The notes: generated by a model not told the origin, from the letters alone. A DNA stretch of 64,000 bases from Aeropyrum camini SY1 = JCM 12091 (GCF_000591035.1 NC_022521.1:1364001-1428000); one strand, 5' to 3'; shown: positions 26,665 to 35,269, numbered from the stretch's first letter. A program made the numbers and translations.

Positions 26665-27399
26665 CTATTTATCATTGCAGAGTTTTGAGCAGACCTTGCG
26701 GTATATATCCCGCACTCCTCTGAGCCCCTCCTCAAACTCGATTTTCTCGTTAAACCGTTTCACCACCGGCCTATAGCCGAGCCTAGATTCCACCATTGAA
26801 GCCAGCTGCTCTTCATCGAACCCCTGGTCGGGCCCTAGAACTATGATGTGGGGCTTAACCTTTTCCACCGAGTCGAGGAAGTCTTTTTCGCTTCCAAGGA
26901 ACGCGTTGTATACGTATCTAACCGCGGAAACTACCTTCAGCCTAGACGACTCGCTTAGTATAGGCTTTCTCCCCTTTAACCTCTCCACAGTCGAGTCACG
27001 TGCAATGACTACATGCAGCTTACCCAGGCTGCTGGCGTACTTCAGGAGCTCTATATGGCCGGGATGTAGCACCTCGAAGGTGCCTCCCACGAAGACGCGT
27101 ATCTCTTCAGGAGCTTTGTCAGGCCACTCGGGCTCCTCCACACCCAGGTACTTCAGGGCGTCTATCAAGCCCTCCGCGTAGCTGGCGGCCGAAAGGGCTG
27201 TGGCGTAGTCCCCTTTTGAAGCGTAGTATTCCGCATCCCCCACGTACCTTTCGGCTGCGTCGAGAAGGTTTCCTATGTCCAGAGGGGCTGTACTACTCTT
27301 GTCTTCTCCAAGCCTGGATTTAAGCCTCTCTATGGCGCTCCTGGCGTTCCTGATGTATTGCAGTGCCCTCTCCTCCACGTCCCCAGGCCCCGTTACCAC
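26665..27399 (-). CDS. ribL: DUF357 domain fused to cytidylyltransferase-like FAD synthase (RibL type)
   Basis: Likely makes FAD from FMN and a nucleotide triphosphate. The C-terminal two-thirds (about 98-235) match archaeal RibL: FVGGTFEVLHPGHIELL carries the HxGH nucleotide-binding motif, and VIARDSTVERLKGRKPIL and HIIVLGPDQGFDEE follow. The N-terminal 90 residues are a helical DUF357 domain (AERYVGDAEYYASKGDYATAL). Stand-alone RibL is about 150 residues, so this is a fusion. GTG at 27399 is used as start with weak support. A metallophosphoesterase gene starts 57 bp upstream in the same direction. Confidence 0.8.
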   Translation of the reverse strand: MVTGPGDVEERALQYIRNARSAIERLKSRLGEDKSSTAPLDIGNLLDAAERYVGDAEYYASKGDYATALSAASYAEGLIDALKYLGVEEPEWPDKAPEEIRVFVGGTFEVLHPGHIELLKYASSLGKLHVVIARDSTVERLKGRKPILSESSRLKVVSAVRYVYNAFLGSEKDFLDSVEKVKPHIIVLGPDQGFDEEQLASMVESRLGYRPVVKRFNEKIEFEEGLRGVRDIYRKVCSKLCNDK

Positions 27400-27456
27400 T
27401 CTACCGTCCCCCCGGGCTGCACTGCATCCTAATGCTCCTAGGCGGTTTAGGGTGTA

Positions 27457-28119
27457 TTATGCTGTGTGCAGCTCCGCCTCCACAAAGCCGTTGAATATCT
27501 TAACTAGAGCGTACCTCCCCTCATACGCCGGCCCTGGGTTCACGAAGACTGTGTCTCCAACGACCTCAATACCCGGGGATTCGTGTATATGCCCGAACAG
27601 GTGGGCTCTGGGCTTATGCATATCCACCAGGGTTTTGAGGTCGTGTAGACCGGCCCTGACACCCGCGAAGGTAGTGTCGAGGATGCCATGGGGGGGATGA
27701 TGGGTTAATAGTACGTCTATGGGTAACCTGCTGGACTCTATGGAGCGAAGGAGCATCTCCCTACTTGTCCTTGGATCCATGCCCCCCACCCCGGCGAACA
27801 CAAGCCCACCCACCCTAACAAGCCTCCCATCGATAAGTACGCCCGAGCTGTGTAGAACCCTCCTGACCCCGGCATGGTCAAGGTTTCCAGTTACTGCTAG
27901 AAGAGTGACGCACTCCCTCTTCGACCACTCAAGAACCGCTACAGCCGCCTTCTCGCACTCGAAATCTCCTGTAGCCGCCAAGATCAGGGGCTTTATAGGG
28001 AGCGAAGCTAGTATATCCCTAAGCCTCCCAAGGCTACAGTGAATATCTGATATGTGGAGTATAATGCTTTTATCCAAACCTCTGCAACCCCTCCTATCGA
28101 ACGCGCGCCCCAGCTCCAC
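27457..28119 (-). CDS. Calcineurin-like metallophosphoesterase
   Basis: A phosphoesterase with the complete two-metal motif set: HISDIH, a GDFE segment, GNLDHAG, THHPPHG and FGHIHE. At up to 220 residues it is a minimal catalytic domain of the YfcE/MJ0936 size class, so a small phosphodiester substrate is likely (inference). The ORF can start at GTG 28119, but TTG 28077 has GGAGGGG 10 nt upstream and puts the first strand (DKSIILHISDIH) at the N-terminus, so I prefer it. TTTTTTATGTAATAATATA just upstream supplies the promoter, shared as a divergent region with the acyl-CoA ligase. The RibL-like gene follows. Confidence 0.85.
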   Translation of the reverse strand: MELGRAFDRRGCRGLDKSIILHISDIHCSLGRLRDILASLPIKPLILAATGDFECEKAAVAVLEWSKRECVTLLAVTGNLDHAGVRRVLHSSGVLIDGRLVRVGGLVFAGVGGMDPRTSREMLLRSIESSRLPIDVLLTHHPPHGILDTTFAGVRAGLHDLKTLVDMHKPRAHLFGHIHESPGIEVVGDTVFVNPGPAYEGRYALVKIFNGFVEAELHTA

Positions 28120-28177
28120 CTATATTATTACATAAAAAAACGCTGTGGGATACAATAGTTGTTTATAGGTGTGTTAG

Positions 28178-29893
28178 TTGGAGGAAGCCAAGTCAAAGGC
28201 GGCGGAGGCCTATCTATCACGCCCCTGGCTTAAAAAATATGATGAGGGTGTCCCGGCTGATATCGAGGTCCCAGATAAGCCCCTTTACTGGATTCTTGAA
28301 GAAACCGCATCCAAGTTCCCGAATAGGGCCGCACTCATATTCTACGGTAGGAGGGTTACCTACAGGGAGCTATTCGACTCGGCCCGCAGGTTCGCAGGCT
28401 ATCTCCGCTCTCGAGGGGTGGGTAAAGGAGATGTAGTCGGCCTCTTCCTCCCCAACTCACCCCAGTTCGCCATAGCCTTCTACGGAGCCCTTATGGCGGG
28501 GGCGACTGTGAGCCCGATGAACGTTCTCTACAGCCCCCGGGAGATACACCACCAGCTCTCCGACAATAAGGCCAGGGTTCTTGTGGCTATAGATATGTTT
28601 AAGGAGAAAGTTGTCGCAGGCTTGCCAAGCAGTGTTGAGGAGGTGCTATGGACCGGCATACAAGATTATCTTCCGGGGCTTAAGGCGGTGCTGTACAAGC
28701 TGTTTAGGAGACCGCCTAGCCCGCCCAGAGGCGGCATTCATAAGAGGTTTATGGACGCTCTCAAGCACGAGCCGATCGATTCCAAGCCCGATATAAACCC
28801 GCGGGAGGATGTGGCTGCTCTAATGTACACTGGCGGAACCACTGGCACCCCGAAAGGGGCTATGCTGACCCATAGGAACTTGCTGGCCAACGTCCTCCAG
28901 ATTGATGCGTGGTTCAAGAGGGGAGTGAGGGGGGAGGATGTTTTCGTGGGGGCACTACCATGGTTCCACATCTACGGTCTAACCGCTGTCCTGAACAGCG
29001 GAGTCCATAAAGCGGCAACCATAATAGTCTATGCAAGGCCGAATATCGATGAGATCATGAGGGATATCGAGAGGTATAGGGCCACGGTTTTCCACGGGGT
29101 ACCCACGCTCTACAGGATGATAATAAACCACCCCCAGGTTGAGAAGTTCAACCTTCGAAGCCTGGAGGTATGTATAAGCGGTGCGGAGCCCCTGCCGAAG
29201 GCTGTTGCCGAGAGGTTTATGGAGCTTACCGGAGCAAAGCTTAGAGAGGGATACGGCCTCACTGAGACGAGCCCTGTGACCCATGTCAACCCCATATTAG
29301 GCGAGGCACGCTACGGCAGCATAGGCCTCCCGGTGCCCTCCACGGTGGCAGCGATAGCTGATCCCGAAGCCCCCGAACTATTAGAACCTGGAGAGGTGGG
29401 GGAGCTGGTCGTGTCTGGCCCTCAGGTTATGAAGGGCTACTACAACAGGCCTGAGGAGAACGAGAAAGTGTTCTTCGACTGCTGCGGGCTCACGTGGCTG
29501 CGCACAGGGGACATGGCCCGCATGGATGAGGACGGCTACTTCTACATTGTGGATAGGAAGAAGGACATAATAAAGTACAAAGGCTACAGCGTCTTCCCGA
29601 GGGAGATAGAGGAGGTTCTCTACAGGCACGAGTGCGTCAGGGAAGCCGCAGTTATAGGCGTCCCCCACCCGGAGTATAACGAGGTGCCTAAGGCTTTCGT
29701 ATCTCTGAGGGAAGAGTGTAAGGGGAAGGTTAAGCCGGAGGACATCATAGAGTTCGCCAGGCAGAACCTAGCCCCATACAAGGTGCCTAAGGAGGTTGAA
29801 ATAAGGGACGATCTCCCGAAGAGCGGTGTCGGCAAGATACTGAGGAGGGTGCTTAGAGAGGAGGAGCTTAGAAAGAGGGGTATGGGGGGTTAA
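28178..29893 (+). CDS. AMP-forming acyl-CoA synthetase (long-chain fatty-acid-CoA ligase family)
   Basis: Activates a carboxylic acid to its acyl-CoA through an acyl-adenylate. The 571 residues show the AMP-binding loop YTGGTTGTPKGAMLTH, the motif GYGLTETSPVTH, RTGDMARMDEDGYFYIVDRKKDIIKYKGYS split over the A8 region, and the catalytic lysine in PKSGVGKILRR near the C-terminus. All hallmarks are intact. Chain-length preference cannot be read. The start is TTG at 28178, close to a promoter-like GTTTATAGG. It is convergent with the YHS-domain gene, with only 2 bp between the stops. Confidence 0.9.
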   Translation: MEEAKSKAAEAYLSRPWLKKYDEGVPADIEVPDKPLYWILEETASKFPNRAALIFYGRRVTYRELFDSARRFAGYLRSRGVGKGDVVGLFLPNSPQFAIAFYGALMAGATVSPMNVLYSPREIHHQLSDNKARVLVAIDMFKEKVVAGLPSSVEEVLWTGIQDYLPGLKAVLYKLFRRPPSPPRGGIHKRFMDALKHEPIDSKPDINPREDVAALMYTGGTTGTPKGAMLTHRNLLANVLQIDAWFKRGVRGEDVFVGALPWFHIYGLTAVLNSGVHKAATIIVYARPNIDEIMRDIERYRATVFHGVPTLYRMIINHPQVEKFNLRSLEVCISGAEPLPKAVAERFMELTGAKLREGYGLTETSPVTHVNPILGEARYGSIGLPVPSTVAAIADPEAPELLEPGEVGELVVSGPQVMKGYYNRPEENEKVFFDCCGLTWLRTGDMARMDEDGYFYIVDRKKDIIKYKGYSVFPREIEEVLYRHECVREAAVIGVPHPEYNEVPKAFVSLREECKGKVKPEDIIEFARQNLAPYKVPKEVEIRDDLPKSGVGKILRRVLREEELRKRGMGG

Positions 29894-29895
29894 CA

Positions 29896-30120
29896 TTAGC
29901 AGCTGTGCCCGTGGCCGTGGTGCTCGTGATGGTGCCCATGATGCTCATGGCCCGGCATGCCCTGGGGACCGTGGGTTAAGTAGTATTCAGGGTTCTTTTC
30001 GAAGGCTGTCTTGCACTGGGGGCTACAGAAGTAGTATATCTTCCCCTTATAAACGGTTTTATACGTGGCTGTGGATGTTTCCACCTCCATCCCGCATACT
30101 GGATCTACAGCTTTAGCCAT
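29896..30120 (-). CDS. YHS-domain metal-binding protein with histidine-rich tail
   Basis: A 74-residue cytoplasmic protein. A YHS domain (about 4-48: DPVCGMEVETSTATYK ... YYFCSPQCKTAFEKNPEYYL) supplies Cys residues seen in copper-handling proteins and in the N-termini of copper ATPases. It is followed by a tail of about 20 residues in which His alternates with Gly and Glu (HEHHGHHHEHHGHGHSC). The tail should bind copper, nickel or zinc strongly, so buffering or delivery of metal is likely (inference). ATG at 30120 is preceded by GGTGCGGGAGTT, and a TTTAAAATG TATA-like element lies about 25-35 nt further upstream. Confidence 0.85.
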   Translation of the reverse strand: MAKAVDPVCGMEVETSTATYKTVYKGKIYYFCSPQCKTAFEKNPEYYLTHGPQGMPGHEHHGHHHEHHGHGHSC

Positions 30121-30238
30121 AACTCCCGCACCATACCTAGCCTGTCACAGCGAGGCATTTTAAATGGAGATATATTGGGTATGGGGAATGGGAAGTCTGT
30201 AGTAGTCTGAGACCCGAGGGTCTAGACGGGCAGGGGGG

Positions 30239-31465
30239 CTATACGCTGTGGGCTGCAATCTCTTCCAGCTTGAGTAGAGCCTCCTCCGTTGTGTTCGCTG
30301 ATGTCCTCCTAAAGCCCGCACCCTTGGCTATGAACTCTAGCGCCTTGGGGTCTTTCAGGCCGTGACCGGTTAGTATTAGCACTACTCTACGTCCATCGCG
30401 TATAACGCCTTCGCTTCGCAGCCTTATAAGGCCTGCGAGGCTTGTCGCGCTCGCGGGCTCCACCAGCATCCCCTCATGCTCGGCTAGAATTCTCAATGAC
30501 TTTAGAATCTCGCCGTCACTAACCGAAGCCATCAACCCTCCAGACTCTTCGACGGCTCTAAGCGCCTTCGCCGCGTTAACAGGATTACCAATCCTAATGG
30601 CTGAGGCTATTGTGCTGGGGTTCCTAACTCTCTCTACGGCTCCAGACCTGCTAGCCCAGGCCTTATACAGGGGTGACGCCCCCTCGGCCTGTACACCCAC
30701 CATCCTGGGCTTAATGCTGGGTAGGCCTAGGAGGCTTGCCTCCTTAAATCCCTTCCAAATGGCCGATATATTCCCCGCGTTGCCCACAGGCACTACTACA
30801 TAGTCTACACTATCCAGGTCCTCGAGAATCTCAAACGCAATGGTTTTCTGCCCCTCCAGCCTGTAGGGGTTTATACTGTTAAGGGAATATGCCAGGCCCT
30901 TCACGGCAGCGGTCCTAGCGGCCTCCAGGGAGTCGTCGAAGGTGCCTTCAACCTCCAGTATCCAAGCCCCCAGGGCCTGTATCTGTGAGAGCTTGCCAGA
31001 CGCTATACCCCCCTTTGGGATTAGTATGACTGGCTCGACCCCAGCCCTCCTAGCGTACGCCGCCATACTGGCCGCGGTGTTGCCAGTGCTGGCCGCCGCT
31101 ACAATGCGGTAGCCGAAAGAAGCGGCGACGCTGACGCCAACCGTCATACCCCTGTCTTTAAAGCTGCCTGTTGGGTTGAGGAACTCGAGCTTCCCGTATA
31201 CCTCAACGCCCAACATCCTCGACAGGTTTTCCAGCTTGACGAGAGGGGTTGACCCCTCGCCCATAGTGACAATCCTGCGGGCCCTCGGCAGAAGGTCTCT
31301 ATACCTCCAAACACCCCTACCCCTCGGAGTCCCGCCGCTGGAGTATACGGGCTCCAGCAGGCCCCCGCACCTAGGGCAGGTGAATAGGGAGGGTGAGGAG
31401 GGATAGTTGGATCCGCAGGCGACACAGCGTAACGCGCTGGGACCGTCTACAACCTCGTCAATAAT
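30239..31465 (-). CDS. thrC: Threonine synthase with N-terminal zinc ribbon; start codon non-canonical or unresolved
   Basis: Converts O-phosphohomoserine to threonine with PLP. The catalytic domain carries the PLP lysine in GSFKDRGMTV, AAASTGNTAASMAAYA and PVGNAGNISAIWKG. The first ATG (31264, before GEGSTPL) would remove a zinc ribbon that is clearly encoded upstream in the same frame: CVACG followed by CPRCGG, a known N-terminal feature of archaeal threonine synthases. Back to the in-frame stop near 31548 there is no ATG, GTG or TTG. The TATA-like CTTAAATATGC (about 31505-31515, minus) puts transcription start near 31484, so an ATT at 31465 (after GGGGTTGAG) or a CTG at 31489 is likely. 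I use the ATT. Confidence 0.8.
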   Translation of the reverse strand: MIDEVVDGPSALRCVACGSNYPSSPSLFTCPRCGGLLEPVYSSGGTPRGRGVWRYRDLLPRARRIVTMGEGSTPLVKLENLSRMLGVEVYGKLEFLNPTGSFKDRGMTVGVSVAASFGYRIVAAASTGNTAASMAAYARRAGVEPVILIPKGGIASGKLSQIQALGAWILEVEGTFDDSLEAARTAAVKGLAYSLNSINPYRLEGQKTIAFEILEDLDSVDYVVVPVGNAGNISAIWKGFKEASLLGLPSIKPRMVGVQAEGASPLYKAWASRSGAVERVRNPSTIASAIRIGNPVNAAKALRAVEESGGLMASVSDGEILKSLRILAEHEGMLVEPASATSLAGLIRLRSEGVIRDGRRVVLILTGHGLKDPKALEFIAKGAGFRRTSANTTEEALLKLEEIAAHSV

Positions 31466-31594
31466 CTCAACCCCGCGGACGCCAAGCAGGGATAGTGGTG
31501 GGAATGCATATTTAAGGAGAAGCGGGTGTAAAAGGCTGGCATCCCCACCCTACACAACCCCTTAACTATGTAATACCCTGTGCTATAATGGGAC

Positions 31595-31610
31595 GCCGAC
31601 TTATATCGGC
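31595..31610 (+). promoter_or_regulatory. TATA box inside a perfect inverted repeat, upstream of the 187-residue gene
   Basis: The sequence GCCGA-CTTATA-TCGGC forms 5-bp arms exactly around a TATA-like core. It lies about 75 nt before the ATG at 31687. A palindrome centred on the TATA box is a natural operator for a dimeric repressor. The arms could also be chance. Confidence 0.4.
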
Positions 31611-31686
31611 GGGCACATACTAATTCGGTGTGGAGGCTCCCCACTCGATGCGGCGGACCTCGGGTTTGAGGCGGTGATTTTGGGGT

Positions 31687-32250
31687 ATGAGTAGCAGTAA
31701 CGTGGATCCGATATCAGAGGCCTTCAGGGAGGTGTTGGAGGAGATCTATTGGCAGGAGAGTCTTGAAGATGCTGAGAGGAGGCTCGAAGAGCTGATATCC
31801 TCTATGGACGAGGACCTCAGGGAGCTTCTTCTCGAGAAGAGAAGGGAGTATTGCAGCAACCCGGAGGCTGTTGTTTCCATACTCAGCCTCGAGGCCCTCC
31901 TCTCGTCTGAGGACCTGAGGGGGCTGGGGCAGGAGTATAAGCAGGCGATGATAGCGAAGGCCATGATAAATGCTGCGTTCCTGATCCAGTGCACACCTAC
32001 CTGGGGAGAGCTAGCCCCCGATGAGAAGGCATGGGTGCTGGCGCCGCTCTACAAGGCTAGCTACGGGATAGAGCTAGCCCTAAGAGGGGAGGGCGTGGAT
32101 AAGCTCCATCTCAACCACGCTCTCGAAATGCTTGAGACAGCACTAGCCAGGGCTGAGATGCTGGGGCTAGTGGAGGAGATGAGGGAGCATATAGAGACTA
32201 TGGCTGAAAAGCTCTTCGAAGAGAGGGGGAGCACCTCTTCGGAGCCCTAG
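31687..32250 (+). CDS. Conserved-looking helical protein of unknown function
   Basis: I do not recognise this 187-residue soluble protein. It is almost entirely helical and acidic: an N-terminal charged coiled-coil-like part (SLEDAERRLEELISSMDED), a middle hydrophobic helix (AMIAKAMINAAFLIQC) with two Cys in the protein, and a C-terminal amphipathic pair (HALEMLETALARAEMLGLVEEM). No signal peptide or TM helix. GGCGGTGATTTTGGGGT precedes the ATG, giving a good ribosome-binding site. It is monocistronic, between the divergent threonine synthase and convergent tRNA-Tyr. Confidence 0.75.
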   Translation: MSSSNVDPISEAFREVLEEIYWQESLEDAERRLEELISSMDEDLRELLLEKRREYCSNPEAVVSILSLEALLSSEDLRGLGQEYKQAMIAKAMINAAFLIQCTPTWGELAPDEKAWVLAPLYKASYGIELALRGEGVDKLHLNHALEMLETALARAEMLGLVEEMREHIETMAEKLFEERGSTSSEP

Positions 32251-32442
32251 TCTTAGCATCAATGTAAAGGTAAAGATAGATAGCTTTTCAATGCTGAGAA
32301 CCTGCTGCCACAAGACATGAACAACCCTATTAACTATGGTGCAGCATTATCCATACTCCACATTTCCCACCCCAGCATCTCCTCAGTTGGGAGGGGTGAG
32401 GAGAGGCTAAGCCGGAGGTGGTCCGGGGGCGGGGGACCATAG

Positions 32443-32556
32443 TGGTCCCGCCGCGGGGATTCGAACCCCGGACCACCCGGTGTCTGCGGGGAGACACCGG
32501 GTTACTCCGCCCGTGTCCCACTACAGCCGGGCGCTCTGCCGCTGAGCTACGGCGGG
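32443..32556 (-). tRNA. tRNA-Tyr (GUA) with intron, CCA encoded
   Basis: Read on the minus strand: acceptor CCCGCCG (32556-32550) pairs with CGGCGGG (32453-32447); D arm GCTC-AGCGGCA-GAGC; anticodon stem CCCGG/CCGGG; loop C-T-GTA-G-A after splicing, so the anticodon is GUA; T arm CGGGG-TTCGAAT-CCCCG. Discriminator A and a genome-encoded CCA follow. The C1-G72 pair is the archaeal tRNA-Tyr identity mark. An intron of 39 nt lies after position 37. Upstream, CCTTATAGG (about 32583-32591) sits about 30 nt before the 5' end as TATA box. Confidence 0.95.
32482..32520 (-). other. tRNA-Tyr intron with canonical bulge-helix-bulge splice motif
   Basis: The 39-nt intron is bounded by AG^T at the 5' site and AC^A at the 3' site. 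Each is a 3-nt bulge, separated by a 4-bp central helix CTGT/GCAG. The anticodon stem forms one outer helix and the intron itself (GGG-ACAC with GTGT-CTC-CCC) the other. This is the standard substrate of the archaeal splicing endonuclease, at the common 37/38 position. Confidence 0.9.
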
Positions 32557-32662
32557 ACCACTATTCTAAACCAATCTCTGGAACCTATAAGGTTTGAAGC
32601 CGTCCACTCAGCGGTAACGTGTTCCCCTGGTAGGCATGTAATAGCTTTCCCTCGCTAAGTAT

Positions 32663-32733
32663 CCTGGATGGGCGATGAGGATAGGCGGGCTTTCCTGAGA
32701 CGTGTGATGAGTGCGGTCGTATCCGAGTCCAGC
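32663..32733 (+). ncRNA. Probable C/D-box guide RNA
   Basis: A terminal stem CTGGA (32664-32668) pairs with TCCAG (32728-32732). Inside are a C box GCGATGA (32672-32678, one base from consensus), a 16-nt spacer, a perfect D' CTGA (32695-32698), a 5-nt D'-C' linker, a perfect C' GTGATGA (32704-32710), a 12-nt guide (32711-32722) and a D box CCGA (32723-32726, one base off). Order, linker length and the 12-nt guide are those of archaeal C/D sRNAs that direct 2'-O-methylation. TGTAATAGC about 25 nt upstream may be the TATA box. Guide targets were not identified. Confidence 0.55.
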
Positions 32734-32797
32734 TGGTTTGTTTAAACTTCCGGATGGACAGTTACTTCTACATGGATATAATGGGGGGTGGGATGTA

Positions 32798-33286
32798 TTG
32801 AGTGTAAAGCTCGAAGTTGTGGATATAGAGATTCCTGAGGGTGCTAACGTCATAATAGGTAGGAGCCATTTTATAAAGACTGTTGAGGACCTTTACGAGG
32901 CCCTCGTGACTAGCTGCCCCTCGCTGAAGTTTGGCATAGCGTTCTGCGAGGCCTCCGGTAAGAGGCTTGTCAGGCATGATGGAAACGATGAGGACCTCAG
33001 GAAGAAGGCTATCGAAGCTTGTATGAAGATAGGAGCAGGCCACGTTTTTGTGGTGTACATTAGGAATGGGTGGCCTATTAATGTGCTTAACGCCATAAAG
33101 AGCGTTCAAGAAGTGGTATCGATAGACGCGGCTACAGCTAACCCTGTGAAGGTTGTTGTTGCCGACCTCGGGGATCAGAGAGCCCTCCTGGGTGTGGCGG
33201 ACGGGTTTAAGCCTCTAGGTGTTGAGGGCGAAGACGATATAAGGGAGAGGAAGGAGTTTCTGAGGAAGATAGGCTATAAACGATGA
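32798..33286 (+). CDS. Adenosine-specific kinase family protein
   Basis: Similar to the small archaeal/thermophile family annotated as adenosine-specific kinase (TM1056/PAE2307-like); the enzymatic role rests on structural work on relatives. The protein is about 162 residues: [71 protein letters not shown] and the glycine-rich [15 protein letters not shown] segments are characteristic. I choose TTG 32798 because GGGGGGTGGGATG precedes it and it fits the family N-terminus. A longer GTG frame from 32711 would run into the guide-RNA candidate. The 3' end overlaps the convergent S9 peptidase by 13 bp. Confidence 0.8.
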   Translation: MSVKLEVVDIEIPEGANVIIGRSHFIKTVEDLYEALVTSCPSLKFGIAFCEASGKRLVRHDGNDEDLRKKAIEACMKIGAGHVFVVYIRNGWPINVLNAIKSVQEVVSIDAATANPVKVVVADLGDQRALLGVADGFKPLGVEGEDDIRERKEFLRKIGYKR

Positions 33287-35193
33287 TTTTTGCCTCCTAC
33301 ACCTGCTTCCCCCTTATCGCTTGTGCTGGCGAGGCCAAGCCTTTCTTTTATCCACTTGAGCTTGAGCTCGAGCCTCTTCCTCCTGTGACGTGGCGACGCG
33401 AGTATACTGTGGCCGTGGCTTCCCTTAGTGAACACTACCAGGAAGCTTTCCTTGCCGTTGACCTTTAGAGCTGTGTGCATTGCGAGTGCCTGGTCTATGA
33501 AGCAACGGTAATCCTCCACACTGTGAATTATCATTACTGGCGTATTCACGTTCTTTGCGTGGAATGCGGGGCTCCTCTTAACGTACTCTTCGAGATTGTC
33601 CAGGGGAGTGCCGCCTATCTGGTCGGGGTCAAACCAGTAACCTATGTCTGCCGCCCAGAAGTCCGCTATCCAGTCGGCTATACCATTCTCGCTCACAGCT
33701 GCTCTGAACCTGCTCGTCTTCGTTACGATGACGTTTGTCATGTAACCACCGTAGCTTATACCAGTCACGGCCATCTTACCCTCGTCAACACGGCTACTCT
33801 CTACAACAGCGTCCAGGAACTTCATTAGCTGCTTGTAGTCGGTATCCCCATACCTACCCCTTATGTCGGCGAACTCCTCTTCATACCCGTCGCTACCCCT
33901 GGGGTTGGCGTAGGCCACTGTGAAGCCCTCGGACGCGAAGAGCTGCATCTCACCGTAGAATCCATAGCCGTACATGCCCTTTGGCCCTCCGTGTATGAAT
34001 AGGATTAGGGGCTTACTCTCCTCACCCTCTGGCTCTATGTACCAGCCCTCGACAACTTCACCCTCCGCCTCTACTTCGACTCTCCGGGGCTTGTACAGTC
34101 TGAACTCCTCGACAACCCAGCGGTTAATGCTTGACACCCTCTCAACATCCCCGCCCTTAAACCTGTACACCTCCGGGGGCTCCGTTGGTGAGGAGGCTAT
34201 GTACACAACCTCCTCTCCATTGGAGTCTGCCTGAACAACTATCATATCCCCCCTAACTAGGTCCTCAACCCGCCCTTCCACGGCGGCGATAACGCTCCTG
34301 CCCCTGTCTGCATAGACTATCACAGGCTCTCCTCCGAATCCCCCTGCTATAGACCATATATTCCTATCCAGGATACCGCATGTTAGGCAGGAAGTCTTGC
34401 CCCGATCCTCGAGGAGGTACAGCTTACTGTGGCTTGCAAGCCCTATCTCTCGTTTATGCGCCAGCATAAAGAGCCTCCCATTTATGCAGCGCAGCTGTGA
34501 GACCGTCAGGCCCTCGAGGACCGTCTCCGGCTCCCCACCACTAATGGGTACGCTCTTGACCACAGTGTCGAGGGGATCGACCCATCTTCTCAGGGTGACG
34601 TAATAGATGCTGTTGCCGCAAGGCTCGGCGGTAAGAACACCCAGATCCTCGCTGGTGAGCCTCGAGGTCCTCCCAGACTCGGCGTCAACCAGGTGTATCT
34701 GGTCGGCTAACCCCGCTACTAGACCGCTACCATCAAACCATAGGGGGAGTCTATCTGTGGCCACATAGTCTCCATCCTTGTCACGTGTTTTCTCGTCGGC
34801 CACAGGAGCAACAACGTACACCTTTGTGGCACTAGCCCATCCGAGCTCGGATACCCCATGAGTGAACCATGCTACCCTCCTGGGCTCGCCTCCTCTCCCA
34901 ACGATGTAGAGGCCAGACCCTTTCTCACCCTTGCCCGAGCCCCTCCTGCTCGCGAATGCGAGCTTCGAGGCGTCCGGGCTCCATGAGGGCATAGAGTCGC
35001 CCTCGCCCTGGTAGTAGGACTCGCCCCCTTCGCGCCAGACAACTCTTATCTCAGGCCGATTCTTATTGGCTCCCAAATCAGGTATAACGGCCGAAAACGC
35101 TATGTCGCCCTTGCTCGAGAGCCGTGGTGAGGAGAGCCTGGCTATGCTGAGGAGAGCATCAACATCGAAGCGTCTAGCATTCTCATGCAACAA
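33274..35193 (-). CDS. S9-family serine peptidase (acylaminoacyl-peptidase/prolyl oligopeptidase type)
   Basis: Cleaves N-acylated or short peptides, probably in the cytoplasm (no signal peptide). The 639 residues contain an N-terminal beta-propeller (about 1-370, with [14 protein letters not shown] and similar blades) that gates an alpha/beta-hydrolase domain. The nucleophile S480 is in [10 protein letters not shown], preceded by the oxyanion segment [14 protein letters not shown]. The acid is probably in HSVEDYRCF and the His in GSHGHS. A. pernix has a well-studied acylpeptide hydrolase of 582 residues; this is a longer relative. The start is TTG at 35193 (a second TTG follows). CTTTAAGTC upstream (about 35226-35236) may be its TATA box. 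Confidence 0.88.
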   Translation of the reverse strand: MLHENARRFDVDALLSIARLSSPRLSSKGDIAFSAVIPDLGANKNRPEIRVVWREGGESYYQGEGDSMPSWSPDASKLAFASRRGSGKGEKGSGLYIVGRGGEPRRVAWFTHGVSELGWASATKVYVVAPVADEKTRDKDGDYVATDRLPLWFDGSGLVAGLADQIHLVDAESGRTSRLTSEDLGVLTAEPCGNSIYYVTLRRWVDPLDTVVKSVPISGGEPETVLEGLTVSQLRCINGRLFMLAHKREIGLASHSKLYLLEDRGKTSCLTCGILDRNIWSIAGGFGGEPVIVYADRGRSVIAAVEGRVEDLVRGDMIVVQADSNGEEVVYIASSPTEPPEVYRFKGGDVERVSSINRWVVEEFRLYKPRRVEVEAEGEVVEGWYIEPEGEESKPLILFIHGGPKGMYGYGFYGEMQLFASEGFTVAYANPRGSDGYEEEFADIRGRYGDTDYKQLMKFLDAVVESSRVDEGKMAVTGISYGGYMTNVIVTKTSRFRAAVSENGIADWIADFWAADIGYWFDPDQIGGTPLDNLEEYVKRSPAFHAKNVNTPVMIIHSVEDYRCFIDQALAMHTALKVNGKESFLVVFTKGSHGHSILASPRHRRKRLELKLKWIKERLGLASTSDKGEAGVGGKNHRL

Positions 35194-35240
35194 CCGGGCA
35201 CCGGACTATAGACTAGGTGTGTTGAAGACTTAAAGCCTGG

Positions 35241-35248
35241 CTATAAAA
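35241..35248 (+). promoter_or_regulatory. TATA box for the H/ACA guide RNA
   Basis: CTATAAAA is a near-ideal archaeal TATA box. It lies about 26-30 nt before the 5' strand of the RNA's lower stem (35274), on the plus strand, where no protein gene starts. GGCTTTAAG nearby belongs to the opposite strand promoter. Confidence 0.65.
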
Positions 35249-35269
35249 CAATTATGGCTCATGAAGGGG

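Noticed and set aside
31447-31644. 65-codon minus-strand frame over the thrC upstream region
   Set aside because: It is in a different frame from the zinc-ribbon coding sequence and ends inside it; the composition is not protein-like.
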